DNA of 55,438 nucleotides from an uncultured Eubacteriales bacterium (GTDB lineage Bacteria > Bacillota > Clostridia > Christensenellales > Aristaeellaceae), in the NCBI GenBank assembly GCA_902789795.1, contig CADAPM010000010.1:1-55438 (forward strand), written 5' to 3'. Below are positions 1 through 9,208 of this stretch, in pieces; positions within the stretch are counted from its first letter, which is position 1; the number at the start of each line of letters is the position of its first letter. The notes below the pieces were generated by a model. That model ran no database searches. It was not told the origin of the DNA and saw nothing but the letters and a program-made list of their open reading frames with translations. Made by a program: the position numbers and the translations under genes.

Positions 1-106
1 GCAAAATCAGTAGTCCGCAGCATCTGAATGTATCGTAGTCGCTGGTCGACAAAAAGGAAAGGAAAGTATGATTTCCGCTTCCGTAATTATCATACAAGGA
101 ACCACT

Positions 107-511
107 ATGTCCAAGTACACCGTCATCAACCTGTCCAACGAAGGCCGTTACATCACTCTGACTACCGAGGACAGGAATTACCGCATTTCCGGGGCTTTCC
201 AGATCAACGCTGCCCTGCTCATAGCGTTTATCAACAACAACGACGAGGCCTTTTATGACTTCGATCTGAATTATGCCCTGCACATGTACCGCCTGTCCGA
301 CAGCTCCGTATCGATGCACCTGACCTGGATCAACGACATGGGCCCCAGCGCCTACTCACAGAACATCATCCTGCCCGTTGCGATGCTGAAGCGCGTCATC
401 TCCGGCAAGACGGTCAATGCCGTTGTCGAGAACGCTTTTCGGTTCTATGATCCCGACGTCGCACGCGAACACCTGTTTGCTCCCCGGGCGATCAAGGCAT
501 ACTGCATGTAA
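107..511 (+). CDS. Hypothetical mobile-element protein
   Basis: This 134-residue protein begins MSKYTVINLSNEG and is not recognised. It looks soluble and beta-rich at the N-terminus, with no signal peptide or clear motif. An alternative in-frame ATG at 68 would add 13 mostly hydrophobic residues. Both starts have AG-rich sequence upstream. I prefer 107 because AAGGA lies six bases before it and the protein reads as a conventional N-terminus from there, but this is uncertain. It is the first of four small or medium genes running into a serine recombinase, next to an ArdC-like gene. That setting suggests accessory cargo of a conjugative or integrative element. The function is unknown. Confidence 0.6.
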   Translation: MSKYTVINLSNEGRYITLTTEDRNYRISGAFQINAALLIAFINNNDEAFYDFDLNYALHMYRLSDSSVSMHLTWINDMGPSAYSQNIILPVAMLKRVISGKTVNAVVENAFRFYDPDVAREHLFAPRAIKAYCM

Positions 512-523
512 GGGGGTGATAGT

Positions 524-802
524 ATGAATAAGCCTGTGATCTGGATCTCCACCATTGGCGGCGTACTTGGCTTCCCGCCTTACGAGATTGCCGAGTTTGA
601 AACTGAGTTTGAGCGCCTGAAACCCTATATGGACCAGGAGAACCTGACTGAAGCCAAGTGGAACTTCTTCAACCATTACTTCGAGGACGAGCTGGGCTTC
701 AGGACAGCAACAGGGTATTCCGCATTATGGAACGGCATGAACGGCGATGCTTGGGATGAGTACAACGACGCCATGGCAAACCTGTGCCGGAAGAAGAAGT
801 AA
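524..802 (+). CDS. Hypothetical small protein of mobile element
   Basis: The protein has 92 residues, is acidic and aromatic-rich, and is not recognised. It starts at an ATG preceded by AAGGGGGTGATAGT, a good ribosome site, 12 bases after the previous stop, so the two genes are probably co-transcribed. There is no signal peptide or membrane segment. The C-terminus ends in a basic RKKK tail. The neighbouring ArdC-like protein and serine recombinase place it in a mobile-element segment. No function can be assigned. Confidence 0.65.
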   Translation: MNKPVIWISTIGGVLGFPPYEIAEFETEFERLKPYMDQENLTEAKWNFFNHYFEDELGFRTATGYSALWNGMNGDAWDEYNDAMANLCRKKK

Positions 803-810
803 CATACAGG

Positions 811-835
811 GGGCGGGCTGATGAAAAGCCCGCCC
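811..835. other. Hairpin between mobile-element genes
   Basis: A perfect 9-bp stem (GGGCGGGCT at 811-819 with AGCCCGCCC at 827-835) and a 7-base loop lie just after a stop codon. No T-run follows, so it is more likely an mRNA-processing or stability element than a strong terminator. It also contains the upstream in-frame ATG (821) of the next gene, which argues against that start. Confidence 0.6.
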
Positions 836-862
836 CTTAATCAACGAAAGGAAGGTATCATT

Positions 863-1729
863 ATGACATTTGATCTGTTCGCGGCAGTAACACAGCGCAT
901 CATCGACCAGCTTGAGCAGGGTACTGTGCCCTGGCACAAGCCCTGGGTCGGCGGCAATGATTTCGCCATCTCCCATACCACTGGCAAGCCCTATTCCCTG
1001 CTCAATCATCTGCTGCTTGGCGGCAGAACCGGGGAGTATCTGACCTTCAGGCAGTGTGTTGAAGAGGGCGGCACTATAAAAGCCGGGGAGAAGGCTTCGA
1101 TGATCGTCTTCTGGAAGATCCTTGAAGACATCGATCAGGAGACCGGCGAGATCACGAAGACGCCGTTCTTGCGGTACTACCGGGTCTTCCACATCAGCCA
1201 ATGCGATGGCATCAGCCCGCGATTCGACAAGCAGGCAGATCCCGGTGAACAGCTGAAGCCCATTGAAAAGGCCGACAGCATCATCACGAATTACGTCAAG
1301 CGCTCCGGGGTAACGTTCAGGTGTGAGCACAGCTCGCGGGCTTTCTATGCCCCGGGTACCGATACGATCACGATCCCGCTGCTCAAGCAGTTCAGGGATG
1401 TGGCAGAGTTTTATTCAACGGGTTTTCATGAGATGACGCACAGCACTGGTCACGTGTCGCGGCTGAACCGTTTAACGGAGAACGCAGCTTTCGGTGGCGA
1501 TGAGTACAGCAAGGAGGAGCTTGTGGCCGAACTTGGCAGCTCGTTCCTGATGAACTACGCCGGTATCGAGACAACCAGCTCCTTCCAGAACAACGCGGCC
1601 TACCTGGCAGGCTGGCTGAAGGCCCTGAAGGACGACAAGCGTCTCATCATCTCCGCTGCCGGTAAGGCAGAACAGGCTGTGAAGTACATCCTCGGTGAGG
1701 AAGGGGGTGAAGCTGATGACGAGAACTGA
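863..1729 (+). CDS. ArdC-like antirestriction protein with zincin-type peptidase domain
   Basis: The protein has 288 residues. The N-terminal part (about 1-115, with WHKPW near residue 29) matches the ArdC N-terminal ssDNA-binding domain. The C-terminal half is a zincin-like metallopeptidase with HEMTH at residues 189-193, a canonical HExxH zinc site, followed by ELVAELGSSF, which fits the third-ligand helix. ArdC-type proteins are carried by plasmids and integrative elements and protect incoming DNA from restriction. Antirestriction here is inferred from family. I chose ATG 863 because GGAAGG lies just upstream, and the earlier in-frame ATG at 821 sits inside a hairpin. The length is normal for the family and both domains look intact. 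Confidence 0.88.
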   Translation: MTFDLFAAVTQRIIDQLEQGTVPWHKPWVGGNDFAISHTTGKPYSLLNHLLLGGRTGEYLTFRQCVEEGGTIKAGEKASMIVFWKILEDIDQETGEITKTPFLRYYRVFHISQCDGISPRFDKQADPGEQLKPIEKADSIITNYVKRSGVTFRCEHSSRAFYAPGTDTITIPLLKQFRDVAEFYSTGFHEMTHSTGHVSRLNRLTENAAFGGDEYSKEELVAELGSSFLMNYAGIETTSSFQNNAAYLAGWLKALKDDKRLIISAAGKAEQAVKYILGEEGGEADDEN

Positions 1730-1940
1730 TTTCTTTGCGCTGTCCGACGAACGGCTGAGGACGCAGATCAACCTGGCCTATTCCTATCTCGAGGTCATGG
1801 AGCTGTGCCTGAGCGATCATTCTCCCCTGGCGCAGGCGGTCGTGTCGATGCTGATCGACAGTATCGTGATTCTGGTCGACGAGATGCAGGAGAACGTGGA
1901 CAAGAGGGGTTATATCGTCACAAAAGCTCCGGCAGAATAA
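1716..1940 (+). CDS. Small hypothetical protein overlapping ardC-like gene
   Basis: This 74-residue, mostly helical acidic protein (MTRTDFFALSDERLRTQ) starts inside the last 14 bases of the ArdC-like gene. GGAAGGGGGTGAAGCT lies immediately upstream of ATG 1716, so translation is probably coupled. An ATG at 1695 is in frame but has no comparable ribosome site. There is no membrane segment or recognised domain. Small helical proteins of this type are common in conjugative-element cargo. Function is unknown. Confidence 0.62.
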   Translation: MTRTDFFALSDERLRTQINLAYSYLEVMELCLSDHSPLAQAVVSMLIDSIVILVDEMQENVDKRGYIVTKAPAE

Positions 1941-2032
1941 TGGAACGTTGCACAACTATATCAAACAAGCTTCTGAGACGGCAGACGAAGCTGTCTCAGA
2001 AGCTAAGCGTTATGAAACGAAGGAGGATCACC

Positions 2033-2596
2033 ATGATCGTAGCATATGAGCGTGTCAGCACCACCCAGCAGAGCACCCTGCGGCAGGATGTCATGATGCA
2101 GGAGCACCGCATCGAAAAAGTCTTCTCGGAAAAGGTCAGCGGTAAGGACCGCAACAGGCCTGAGCTGCAGAGGATGCTGGACTTCGTCAGGGAGGGCGAT
2201 ACCGTCGTGATTGAAAGCATCAGCAGGCTTGCAAGATCGACCCGGGATTTCCTGAACATCCTGGATGAGTTGGAGCAGAAGCAGGTGACGCTGATCTCCC
2301 TGAAGGAGGACATCAACACGAGCACACCGACAGGCAGGTTCCTGGTCAGCATCTTCGCGGCGTTAGCGCAGCTGGAGCGTGAGCAGATCCTGACCCGGCA
2401 GAAGGAGGGCATCGCGGCACAGAAGGCAAAGGGCATCTATACCGGCGGCAGGCCAAGGGTGCAGGTGGATCAGAAGCTGTTCACCGCTGTGGTCAGGAGA
2501 TGGAAAGCCGGAGAGATCACAGCGGTGCAGGCGATGAAGGAGCTGGGGCTCAGCAAGGCGACGTTCTACCGGTTAGTGAAACTAAACCAGAAATAG
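2033..2596 (+). CDS. Serine recombinase (resolvase/invertase family)
   Basis: This 187-residue small serine recombinase has an N-terminal catalytic domain opening MIVAYERVST, with the predicted nucleophile Ser9 in the RVST motif. Further family motifs are FVREGDTVVIESISRLAR near residue 60 and the helix AALAQLEREQI. A short C-terminal helix-turn-helix (GLSKATFYRL) completes the Hin/Pin/TnpR architecture. Such enzymes resolve cointegrates or invert DNA segments at dimer-bound sites. ATG 2033 follows a perfect AGGAGG. Longer in-frame starts upstream run through unrelated sequence. It is the last gene of the mobile-element run and is followed directly by a terminator. No crossover sites were identified. 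Confidence 0.9.
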   Translation: MIVAYERVSTTQQSTLRQDVMMQEHRIEKVFSEKVSGKDRNRPELQRMLDFVREGDTVVIESISRLARSTRDFLNILDELEQKQVTLISLKEDINTSTPTGRFLVSIFAALAQLEREQILTRQKEGIAAQKAKGIYTGGRPRVQVDQKLFTAVVRRWKAGEITAVQAMKELGLSKATFYRLVKLNQK

Positions 2597-2609
2597 CCAT
2601 TTTTTAAAG

Positions 2610-2646
2610 CCGCCCGCGTTATTCACAGCGCGGGCGGATATTTTTC
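2610..2646 (+). terminator. Intrinsic terminator after serine recombinase
   Basis: CCGCCCGCG (2610-2618) pairs perfectly with CGCGGGCGG (2629-2637) across a 10-base loop, followed by ATATTTTT. It lies 14 bases after the recombinase stop and closes the mobile-element run. Bases 2647-2872 contain no convincing gene. A TACTAT at 2830-2835 could be a -10 for the next gene, but no good -35 is visible. Confidence 0.85.
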
Positions 2647-2872
2647 TCGGGCATGTTTTTTCCCCTTCAACGCCTTCTATCAAAGGTGGTTTTGAATAAA
2701 CAGTCGGTATTTGTCTTTTCCATGTTTCAAGCGACGCATATTCGGTTTTACACTGTGTATAGTCTGCAGCTTTAATTTTTGGTGTATTTGGCAATTAATT
2801 GGAGTGGAGTTTTCGGCCGATTTGTGCGATACTATTAGGTGGTGAATTAGAATCTGTCATTCGGAGGCAAAT

Positions 2873-4471
2873 ATGTACAGGACGATGATCATCGATGATG
2901 ACGCCGCGGTCCGGGAACGGCTCAAGGATATCATTGACTGGCAGGGGCTTTCTCTGGAGCTTGTCTGTGAGGCCGGTGACAGTGATACGGCATTGGAGAT
3001 GTATTTGCTGTACCGGCCCAAGATCATCATATCGGATATCAGTATCCCCCGGATCTCAGGCCTTGAGCTGGCGGAAATCATGCGCAAAGAAGACGCCGAT
3101 CTCCAGTTCATCATCATTACGGGCTACAATGATTTTGAGTGGGCCAAGCAATCAGTCAGGCTCGGAGCGATCGATCTGCTGAGCAAGCCGGTTTTTGCCG
3201 AGACGATCAACGCGAGTTTGCAGAAAGCCGTCCGGTATTTCCGGATCAAGCAGCAGAAAAAACAATCCGTCGATTTTCTGAAGAGCCTTGTGAGTGAAAA
3301 CCTGCCCCAGATGCAGGAGACGTTCATGATGGGGCTGCTGACAAAAAGCAGCGGAGAAACGGCCGCCCTGGAAAAGCAGCTGCGTTTTCTGCAGATCCAC
3401 TGCCCCGGCCCTTATTATGCCGTTGCCATCCTGGCGGTGAGCACCCTTCCGGCGGATATGGAAGAGGATGTCGGCTTGTTTTTGTTGCGCGATACGCTGG
3501 ACACCGCCATGAAAGAAAACGGGTTTGAGACACTTTCGCTGGTGGATACGCACGCCCGCTTGAACTGCATTATCAGTACGTCGGACAGCCATCCGGACGA
3601 TCAGATCGAAACCGTCATCACGAAGGTGGAGGATCAACTGCACTTTTTGACCGGGATGGATCTGGTCTCGGGGATCGGCCCGACAGTGGACAAGCTGGCG
3701 CTGCTGCATCAGTCCAGGGCAGGCGCCCTGACCGCCGTCAACTATCAATGCATTCTCGGCGATTCCACCGTCATGCACTTCAAAAACATGGAGCGCATGG
3801 ACATGGTGTTCCATTCTCAGGAGTCGATCCATGCCTACCTGAAAAAGCTGTTCCGTGAAAACGCCTTTCCCGCGCTGGCAGCCGCCGTCAGAAATCATGT
3901 GACGGCTCTGTCGGGGCAGGGCTCGAAGGCCAGAAAGCAGATACAGAATTTCCTGTTTGAGTTCATGCAGGATATTACGGGCGAAGCGCTTCGCCTGGGC
4001 ATTTCGGTAGAACGCTTCGACGATTATCTGCCGGCCATGATGCGGCTCATGCAGTCGCAGGGCGACGATTCCGTGGATGACGTGCTCCATTTTACCGAGC
4101 AGATCATGACGAGCATTGACGGTCATAAAAACGATGAAAGCAACCATCTGATCCAGCTGGCCAAGAAATACATCGGCGAGCATCTGAACGACGAGGGCAT
4201 GTGCCTCGAGTCCGTGAGTGATCATATCGGTCTGTCCCGCATTTACTTCTGCAAGCTGTTCCACAAGGTCGAGGGCATCAGCTTCAACGCTTATCTGAAA
4301 CAGGAACGGATCGACCTGGCAAAGAAGCTGCTCCTGACGACCAACATGAAAGTATTTGAGATCAGCAATGCGGTCGGATTTTCCCAGGCGAAATACTTCG
4401 GCTACGTATTTAAGCAGGTGGTTGGCCAGACACCCTTGGAGTACCAGCAGCAGAATGCAAAAAGCATCTAA
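2873..4471 (+). CDS. Response regulator, YesN-type (receiver plus AraC HTH)
   Basis: This 532-residue cytoplasmic transcription regulator has an N-terminal receiver domain (about 1-120): acidic pocket Asp8-Asp10, phospho-acceptor Asp55 in SDISIPRISG, Thr83 and Lys105 in LLSKP. A long middle linker, typical of YesN proteins, connects to a C-terminal AraC-type double helix-turn-helix (about 430-525) with signature GLSRIYFCKLFHKVEG and the second helix SQAKYFGYVFK. It should be phosphorylated by the kinase encoded next, with its stop about 30 bases before that gene. It probably controls the adjacent ABC importer. GGAGG precedes ATG 2873. Confidence 0.93.
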   Translation: MYRTMIIDDDAAVRERLKDIIDWQGLSLELVCEAGDSDTALEMYLLYRPKIIISDISIPRISGLELAEIMRKEDADLQFIIITGYNDFEWAKQSVRLGAIDLLSKPVFAETINASLQKAVRYFRIKQQKKQSVDFLKSLVSENLPQMQETFMMGLLTKSSGETAALEKQLRFLQIHCPGPYYAVAILAVSTLPADMEEDVGLFLLRDTLDTAMKENGFETLSLVDTHARLNCIISTSDSHPDDQIETVITKVEDQLHFLTGMDLVSGIGPTVDKLALLHQSRAGALTAVNYQCILGDSTVMHFKNMERMDMVFHSQESIHAYLKKLFRENAFPALAAAVRNHVTALSGQGSKARKQIQNFLFEFMQDITGEALRLGISVERFDDYLPAMMRLMQSQGDDSVDDVLHFTEQIMTSIDGHKNDESNHLIQLAKKYIGEHLNDEGMCLESVSDHIGLSRIYFCKLFHKVEGISFNAYLKQERIDLAKKLLLTTNMKVFEISNAVGFSQAKYFGYVFKQVVGQTPLEYQQQNAKSI

Positions 4472-4501
4472 TGTGTTCCACCGTGGTGCAGGAGAATGCC
4501 T

Positions 4502-6313
4502 ATGAAACAGAAAGAGAAAAGGTTCGTTTCTGTCCGCGCCAAGATCCTATGGTCGCTGGTGTTTGTTTCCGTGCCGCTGATGATCGCGGTCGTGCTGATC
4601 ACCTATGCCCTGTCCGTGTCAAGGGTAGAAAAGATCGGCATGCAGCTGTCCGCCCAGTACGTCGTATCCGCCGGTGAAGACATCAAGGCAGAGCTCAGGT
4701 CTCTGTATAGCATGACCGATGAGATCATGGCCGTTCCCGCCATCCGGAACATGGCGCAGCTTGAGGGCGATATCACTGCCGCAGCAGATTACAGCCGGTA
4801 TGATCAGGAGATCAGAGAGGGGATCGACGATGCCGTACCGTCCCTGGGCAGGAGCGGCCATTACGGGTTCAGCAATATTGCGCTGTATATGAAAAATGGC
4901 TACAGCATTCAGATGTCCCAGAACGCGGGGTTCTCCTTTCCCGATTATGATGCCTGTCTGGCGTATTTCGACGGCTATGGCCCGCAATTGGCCCAATTGG
5001 AATACGTTACGCCTTTCTGGCAGCTCTGCAGCATGAGCGGCGAACGGCAGCAGATGCTCTCCTATGTGCGATTCATCTACGAACCCGTATCCCTCGAAAA
5101 GATCGGCATTGCGATCTTCGGCCTGCGCAACGACGTGCTGAAAAACGTGTACTCCGTATACGCGCCTAACGGGTATATCCTGTCGGAAACCGGCAGGGTG
5201 ATGGCATCGCGAAACAACAAGGAAGTGGGCAGCATCGATCATAGCGGCCAGCTGCTGTCCAGTATCACGGCTTCCGGCATTGACAGAGGCAGTACGGCAG
5301 TCGCTGACGAAAACGGAAAAAAACAGATCTCATTCTATTACCGGCTGTCCAGCATGCACAGCTATCTGATCGTGCCCTTTGAGATGGAGCGCACAGAATG
5401 GCGCGTGGAAATGCGGAGCTATGTGGCCACGGTGGCGGCTGTCAGCATCGGCCTGCTTTTGCTGGCGATCATCATCTCAACGGTCCTCTCCAAGGGCCTG
5501 ACCAACTCCATCGCCTCCCTGATGGATTTCATCGGCAAGGTGGAGGGAGGGAACGCAAAGCTCCGCTACCAGAAAAAGAGCCGTGATGAGATCGGGATCC
5601 TGGGAGAAAAGATCAACCAGATGCTGGATGAGCTGGAGAGCCTGTCCAGGAGTCGGGAACAGGAAATGCGGGCCAATCAGCTGACAGAGCTCAGGCTGAT
5701 GCAGCAGCAGATCAACCCGCACCTGCTGTACAACACACTGGATTCGGTGCTGTGGGGCATGCAGCAGCACCATTATGAGGACGCGTCCCAGATCCTGCGC
5801 GCACTCAGCGAATTCTTCAAGCTCTCCCTCTCCCGGGGACGGATGGAGATCCCGCTGGGCGATGAGATCCGCATGGTGGAAAGCTATCTGGATATCCAGA
5901 ACAAGGCGAGGAAAAAGCAATTCACCATCGTCCGGGACATCCCGGAGGCCCTGCTGAGCCAGCTGATCCCGAAGCTGTCTCTCCAGCCGCTGGTCGAGAA
6001 TTCGGTCACGCACGGCTTTGCCGGATACTGCGATGACGGGACCGTTTCGATACGCGCCTACACCGAAGGCACTGTCCTTTGCATCATCGTGCAGGACAAC
6101 GGCATCGGCATGGAACCGGCCGAGGTGGAAAAGCTGCAGGCCGTGCTGAAGCTGCCCGCCTGCCCGAAGGAGCACCGGCACTTTGGGCTGTACAACATTC
6201 ACCGCAGGATCACGCAAAACTACGGAGATGAATATGGCCTGACCATTGAAAGCGAACTGAGCGAGTATACGAGGATCACGGTCCGGGTGCCTTATCGCCC
6301 GGATGAAGCATGA
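4502..6313 (+). CDS. YesM-type sensor histidine kinase
   Basis: This 603-residue membrane kinase has transmembrane segments at about 16-38 (WSLVFVSVPLMIAVVLITY) and about 300-325, enclosing an extracellular sensor of about 260 residues. A HAMP region then leads to a HisKA_7TM-unlike His_kinase domain with the phospho-acceptor His407 in QQINPHLLYNTLD. The GHKL ATPase has N-box LVENSVTHGF and G1 box DNGIGM. This is the classic partner of YesN-type regulators in Bacillota and typically senses extracellular saccharides. ATG 4502 is preferred over 4496 because GGAG (4491-4494) then has normal spacing. All catalytic boxes are intact. Confidence 0.92.
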   Translation: MKQKEKRFVSVRAKILWSLVFVSVPLMIAVVLITYALSVSRVEKIGMQLSAQYVVSAGEDIKAELRSLYSMTDEIMAVPAIRNMAQLEGDITAAADYSRYDQEIREGIDDAVPSLGRSGHYGFSNIALYMKNGYSIQMSQNAGFSFPDYDACLAYFDGYGPQLAQLEYVTPFWQLCSMSGERQQMLSYVRFIYEPVSLEKIGIAIFGLRNDVLKNVYSVYAPNGYILSETGRVMASRNNKEVGSIDHSGQLLSSITASGIDRGSTAVADENGKKQISFYYRLSSMHSYLIVPFEMERTEWRVEMRSYVATVAAVSIGLLLLAIIISTVLSKGLTNSIASLMDFIGKVEGGNAKLRYQKKSRDEIGILGEKINQMLDELESLSRSREQEMRANQLTELRLMQQQINPHLLYNTLDSVLWGMQQHHYEDASQILRALSEFFKLSLSRGRMEIPLGDEIRMVESYLDIQNKARKKQFTIVRDIPEALLSQLIPKLSLQPLVENSVTHGFAGYCDDGTVSIRAYTEGTVLCIIVQDNGIGMEPAEVEKLQAVLKLPACPKEHRHFGLYNIHRRITQNYGDEYGLTIESELSEYTRITVRVPYRPDEA

Positions 6314-6337
6314 TCTGACGCGGGAGGAACAACATCC

Positions 6338-9079
6338 ATGGAATGGATCACAGAGGGATTTGAAGGCTTTTCGAGAGGCACGATGGGAAACGGCGGGCAG
6401 AACATCTATGTCTCCAGGCGAGGCGTGCTGCAGCGGATATTCCATTATGACCTGAACGGTGACGGGTATCCGGATCTTTTGTTTGCCAGCAGCCAGAGCA
6501 TGAACGAGCGGCCGCCTGTGCATGTGTATCCGAATATTATGGAGAACCAACAGCCTATCGCCCTGCCCTCCGGAGGCACTTATACCGGGATCTTTGCTGA
6601 TCTGCATGACAGCGGATATGACGATCTGGTCCTTGCCTGCCAGAACAACGGCACTCATACGGACATCACGTCGATCATCTACTTCGGCAGTCCGGAAGGG
6701 CTGTCGGAAAACTATCGCATGGAATTGCCCGCGCCTAACGCGACGGACGTAGCCGCAGGTGATTTCAATGGGGATGGAAAGCAGGAATTGGTCTTTATTT
6801 CAAACGGCAGTCTCCGGCTGTTTTACCAGTCGGCCCAGGGCTTCGATCCTGCCGACCTGATCGATTATCCCATCCAGGCGGCCGCGATCGCAGCAGCGGA
6901 TCTCGACGGAGACGGATTCTGCGACCTGGCATTCAAGACTGCCGATGGCCGGCTGGGCGTGATCTTTGGAAGCGCTGACGGTCTGCAAACAGACAGCATC
7001 TCCTGGATCGGCCGGGATCAGCAGCACATGTCAGCAGCAGAAGGCAGCTCGACTGAGGGCATGCGTGCATCCCAGACCCAGTGGCGTCCCTGCATAGTCC
7101 GACTGAATGGACAGACGCTGCTGTTTGCGGTGGATCAGGAAGAGATCACTCTTTACCGCGCCGACAGGGAAAGGCGCTTTGAAAAGATCCTCTCCCGCTC
7201 CTGCCCCCATGCTGTCTATGCCGCCACGTCGGATCTGACGGGCAACGGTCAGGACGATCTGGCGGTCGCCGTCTTTACGGGGCGGGACGAGGAAGCCAAT
7301 TGCCGCATCTATTTGGGCGAAGAAGCAGGACTGTCGGACAGGTATGTGCCGGTCCTGGTCAAAGGCGCGGTGTCGGTCACCGTCGCGCAGCTGCAGGGGC
7401 CGAAGGTGGTCTTCTGCCGCGCCGGGGAGTCGGTGGAGCAGGAAGTCCCCTCCCCCGTCTGGCGCGTGAATCAGGATGGTACGGCAAAGAAGGTCCTGGA
7501 GATCCCAGGCGGAGACTGTGCGCGGATCCTGGCAGGACATCCCCAGGGCAAGGCGGCATGCGATCAGATCGTGGTGCCCAATCACAAAATGAACCGGCTG
7601 CAGGGCGGGGAGAATATCCAGATCTATCTGGGCGGAGAAGATGGATACCAGCCAGACCTACGGGTCGAGTTGCCCGGGCATTCCGCGGTGGATGCCACCA
7701 TGTGCGATTTCTTCGACCGGGGAAGTCCCGACGTGCTGGTGACGAATTGCTTTGAAGACGCAATGTATCTTGACCATGGCAGCTACATCTATACCCATGA
7801 CGGCCAAGGGGTCTCTCCTGAAAGAAAGGTCATCCTGCCCACAGTCCGCGCCCACGGCTGCGCCATCGGGGATTTCCGGAAAAGTGGGTATCTCGATATC
7901 GCTTTCGGCGGCTTCCGCAACCGGGAGCTGCGCATTTTTCACGGCAGCGAGGCGGGATACAGCCTGGACAGGTGCACCCGGATCGTGCTGGGCCCCCGCG
8001 AAGCGGGATATGAACCCTACCATTACAAAAAAGGCGACCCGTGGACCTGTGGCACCACGCCGGAAGAAGAAGCTCTCCTTCCCGAATACGGCCAGGTCCG
8101 GTGGCTGCTGGCTGCCGATCTGAACGGCGATGGCTGGCTGGACCTGTTTGTCTCTGAGATCCTGGGCCCCCGGTGCTTTATCCTGTGGGGAGGACCGGAA
8201 GGCTTTTCCAAGGAGCGCATGACCGTGCTGCAGACGGACGGCGTCGCTTCAGCTACGGTGGCAGACCTGAACAAAAGTGGATACCCCGATCTGATCCTGG
8301 CCCAGCACATGTCCACGCGCAAAAAAGTGCGTCATGAATCCTATATCACCGTATACTGGGGCGGCCCGGAGGGCTATGCCGAAAACCGAAAGATGCAGCT
8401 GCCGGCCAGCTGTGCCAATTCCGTCACCGTCGGCGATTACAGCGGGAGCGGCTGGCTGGATATTTACGCCACCTCCTATAACAACGGCCGCTGCCGCGAT
8501 CTGCTGTCTTATCTGTACAAAAACGATCATGGCCGTTTCCATATCCGCGATGTCCAGTACCTGTTCAATCATTCCGGATCAGGCTGTGTATCCGGTGATT
8601 TCAATGGCGATGGGTACACCGATCTGGCGGTGGCCTGCCACAAGGAATATGGAAATCACTGCTCCCACTCTTTCGTGTTCTGGGGCGGGCCGGACGGCCT
8701 GTCCGAAACGAGGAAGACCGTCCTGCCAACCGTCGGCCCGCATGGCATGAGCACTGTGGATCCCGGCAACATCATGGACCGCAGCGACAGGGAATACTAT
8801 TACTCAGAATACAAACGTCTGCCGGCCAGCGCCACCGTTCACACGATCCGATGGGAAGGGACATGCACCTCGACGAGCTGGGTGGAAATAGCACTCCGGG
8901 CAGCCGAGAACGAGGACGGATTGGAAAAGAAGGCCTGGCAGCCCGTCGAAGCGGGTGCCGACCTGGACTGCTTAGAACTCTGCGGCGTGATCCAATACCG
9001 GCTGTCACTCTGCGCCCATTGCGGCTGCGGCACTCCCCGCGTGACCCGGGTGACGCTCAGCTTCACAGAGCATCCATAA
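6338..9079 (+). CDS. FG-GAP/VCBS-repeat beta-propeller protein, no signal peptide
   Basis: This 913-residue protein is built of about eleven FG-GAP-like repeats with Ca2+-binding loops. Full examples are DLNGDGYPDLL, DFNGDGKQELV, DLDGDGFCDLA, DLNGDGWLDLF and DFNGDGYTDLA; degenerate ones are DLHDSGYDDLV and DLNKSGYPDLI. It probably folds as one or two seven-bladed integrin-like propellers. The last ~90 residues, with IQYRLSL and TPRVTRVTLSF, resemble a small beta-sandwich. The start follows GGGAGG, and the N-terminus (MEWITEGFEGF) has no Sec signal, lipobox or membrane segment, although FG-GAP proteins are usually exported. Its place between the sensor kinase and the solute-binding protein suggests a ligand-handling or sensory role. 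Function is unknown. Confidence 0.85.
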   Translation: MEWITEGFEGFSRGTMGNGGQNIYVSRRGVLQRIFHYDLNGDGYPDLLFASSQSMNERPPVHVYPNIMENQQPIALPSGGTYTGIFADLHDSGYDDLVLACQNNGTHTDITSIIYFGSPEGLSENYRMELPAPNATDVAAGDFNGDGKQELVFISNGSLRLFYQSAQGFDPADLIDYPIQAAAIAAADLDGDGFCDLAFKTADGRLGVIFGSADGLQTDSISWIGRDQQHMSAAEGSSTEGMRASQTQWRPCIVRLNGQTLLFAVDQEEITLYRADRERRFEKILSRSCPHAVYAATSDLTGNGQDDLAVAVFTGRDEEANCRIYLGEEAGLSDRYVPVLVKGAVSVTVAQLQGPKVVFCRAGESVEQEVPSPVWRVNQDGTAKKVLEIPGGDCARILAGHPQGKAACDQIVVPNHKMNRLQGGENIQIYLGGEDGYQPDLRVELPGHSAVDATMCDFFDRGSPDVLVTNCFEDAMYLDHGSYIYTHDGQGVSPERKVILPTVRAHGCAIGDFRKSGYLDIAFGGFRNRELRIFHGSEAGYSLDRCTRIVLGPREAGYEPYHYKKGDPWTCGTTPEEEALLPEYGQVRWLLAADLNGDGWLDLFVSEILGPRCFILWGGPEGFSKERMTVLQTDGVASATVADLNKSGYPDLILAQHMSTRKKVRHESYITVYWGGPEGYAENRKMQLPASCANSVTVGDYSGSGWLDIYATSYNNGRCRDLLSYLYKNDHGRFHIRDVQYLFNHSGSGCVSGDFNGDGYTDLAVACHKEYGNHCSHSFVFWGGPDGLSETRKTVLPTVGPHGMSTVDPGNIMDRSDREYYYSEYKRLPASATVHTIRWEGTCTSTSWVEIALRAAENEDGLEKKAWQPVEAGADLDCLELCGVIQYRLSLCAHCGCGTPRVTRVTLSFTEHP

Positions 9080-9133
9080 TGTATAAAAATATAAAGAAAT
9101 ATCCCAAAATGTAAGCCGATCCTGTCAAAAGCA

Positions 9134-9161
9134 TTGATGTTTACACTTCAACAAATATAAT
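9134..9161 (+). promoter_or_regulatory. Sigma-A-type promoter of the ABC importer operon
   Basis: TTGATG (9134-9139), 16-base spacer, TATAAT (9156-9161), in an AT-rich intergenic stretch 48 bases before the solute-binding protein start. This gives the importer its own promoter separate from the two-component genes upstream. Confidence 0.7.
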
Positions 9162-9208
9162 GGAGGCAGCAGTTCCGTTTGACCAATAAAATAAAGGAGG
9201 AAAACAAA

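Noticed and set aside
2582-2794. 70-codon open frame on the - strand after the recombinase
   Set aside because: It crosses the terminator hairpin, has no ribosome site and no similarity to known small proteins.
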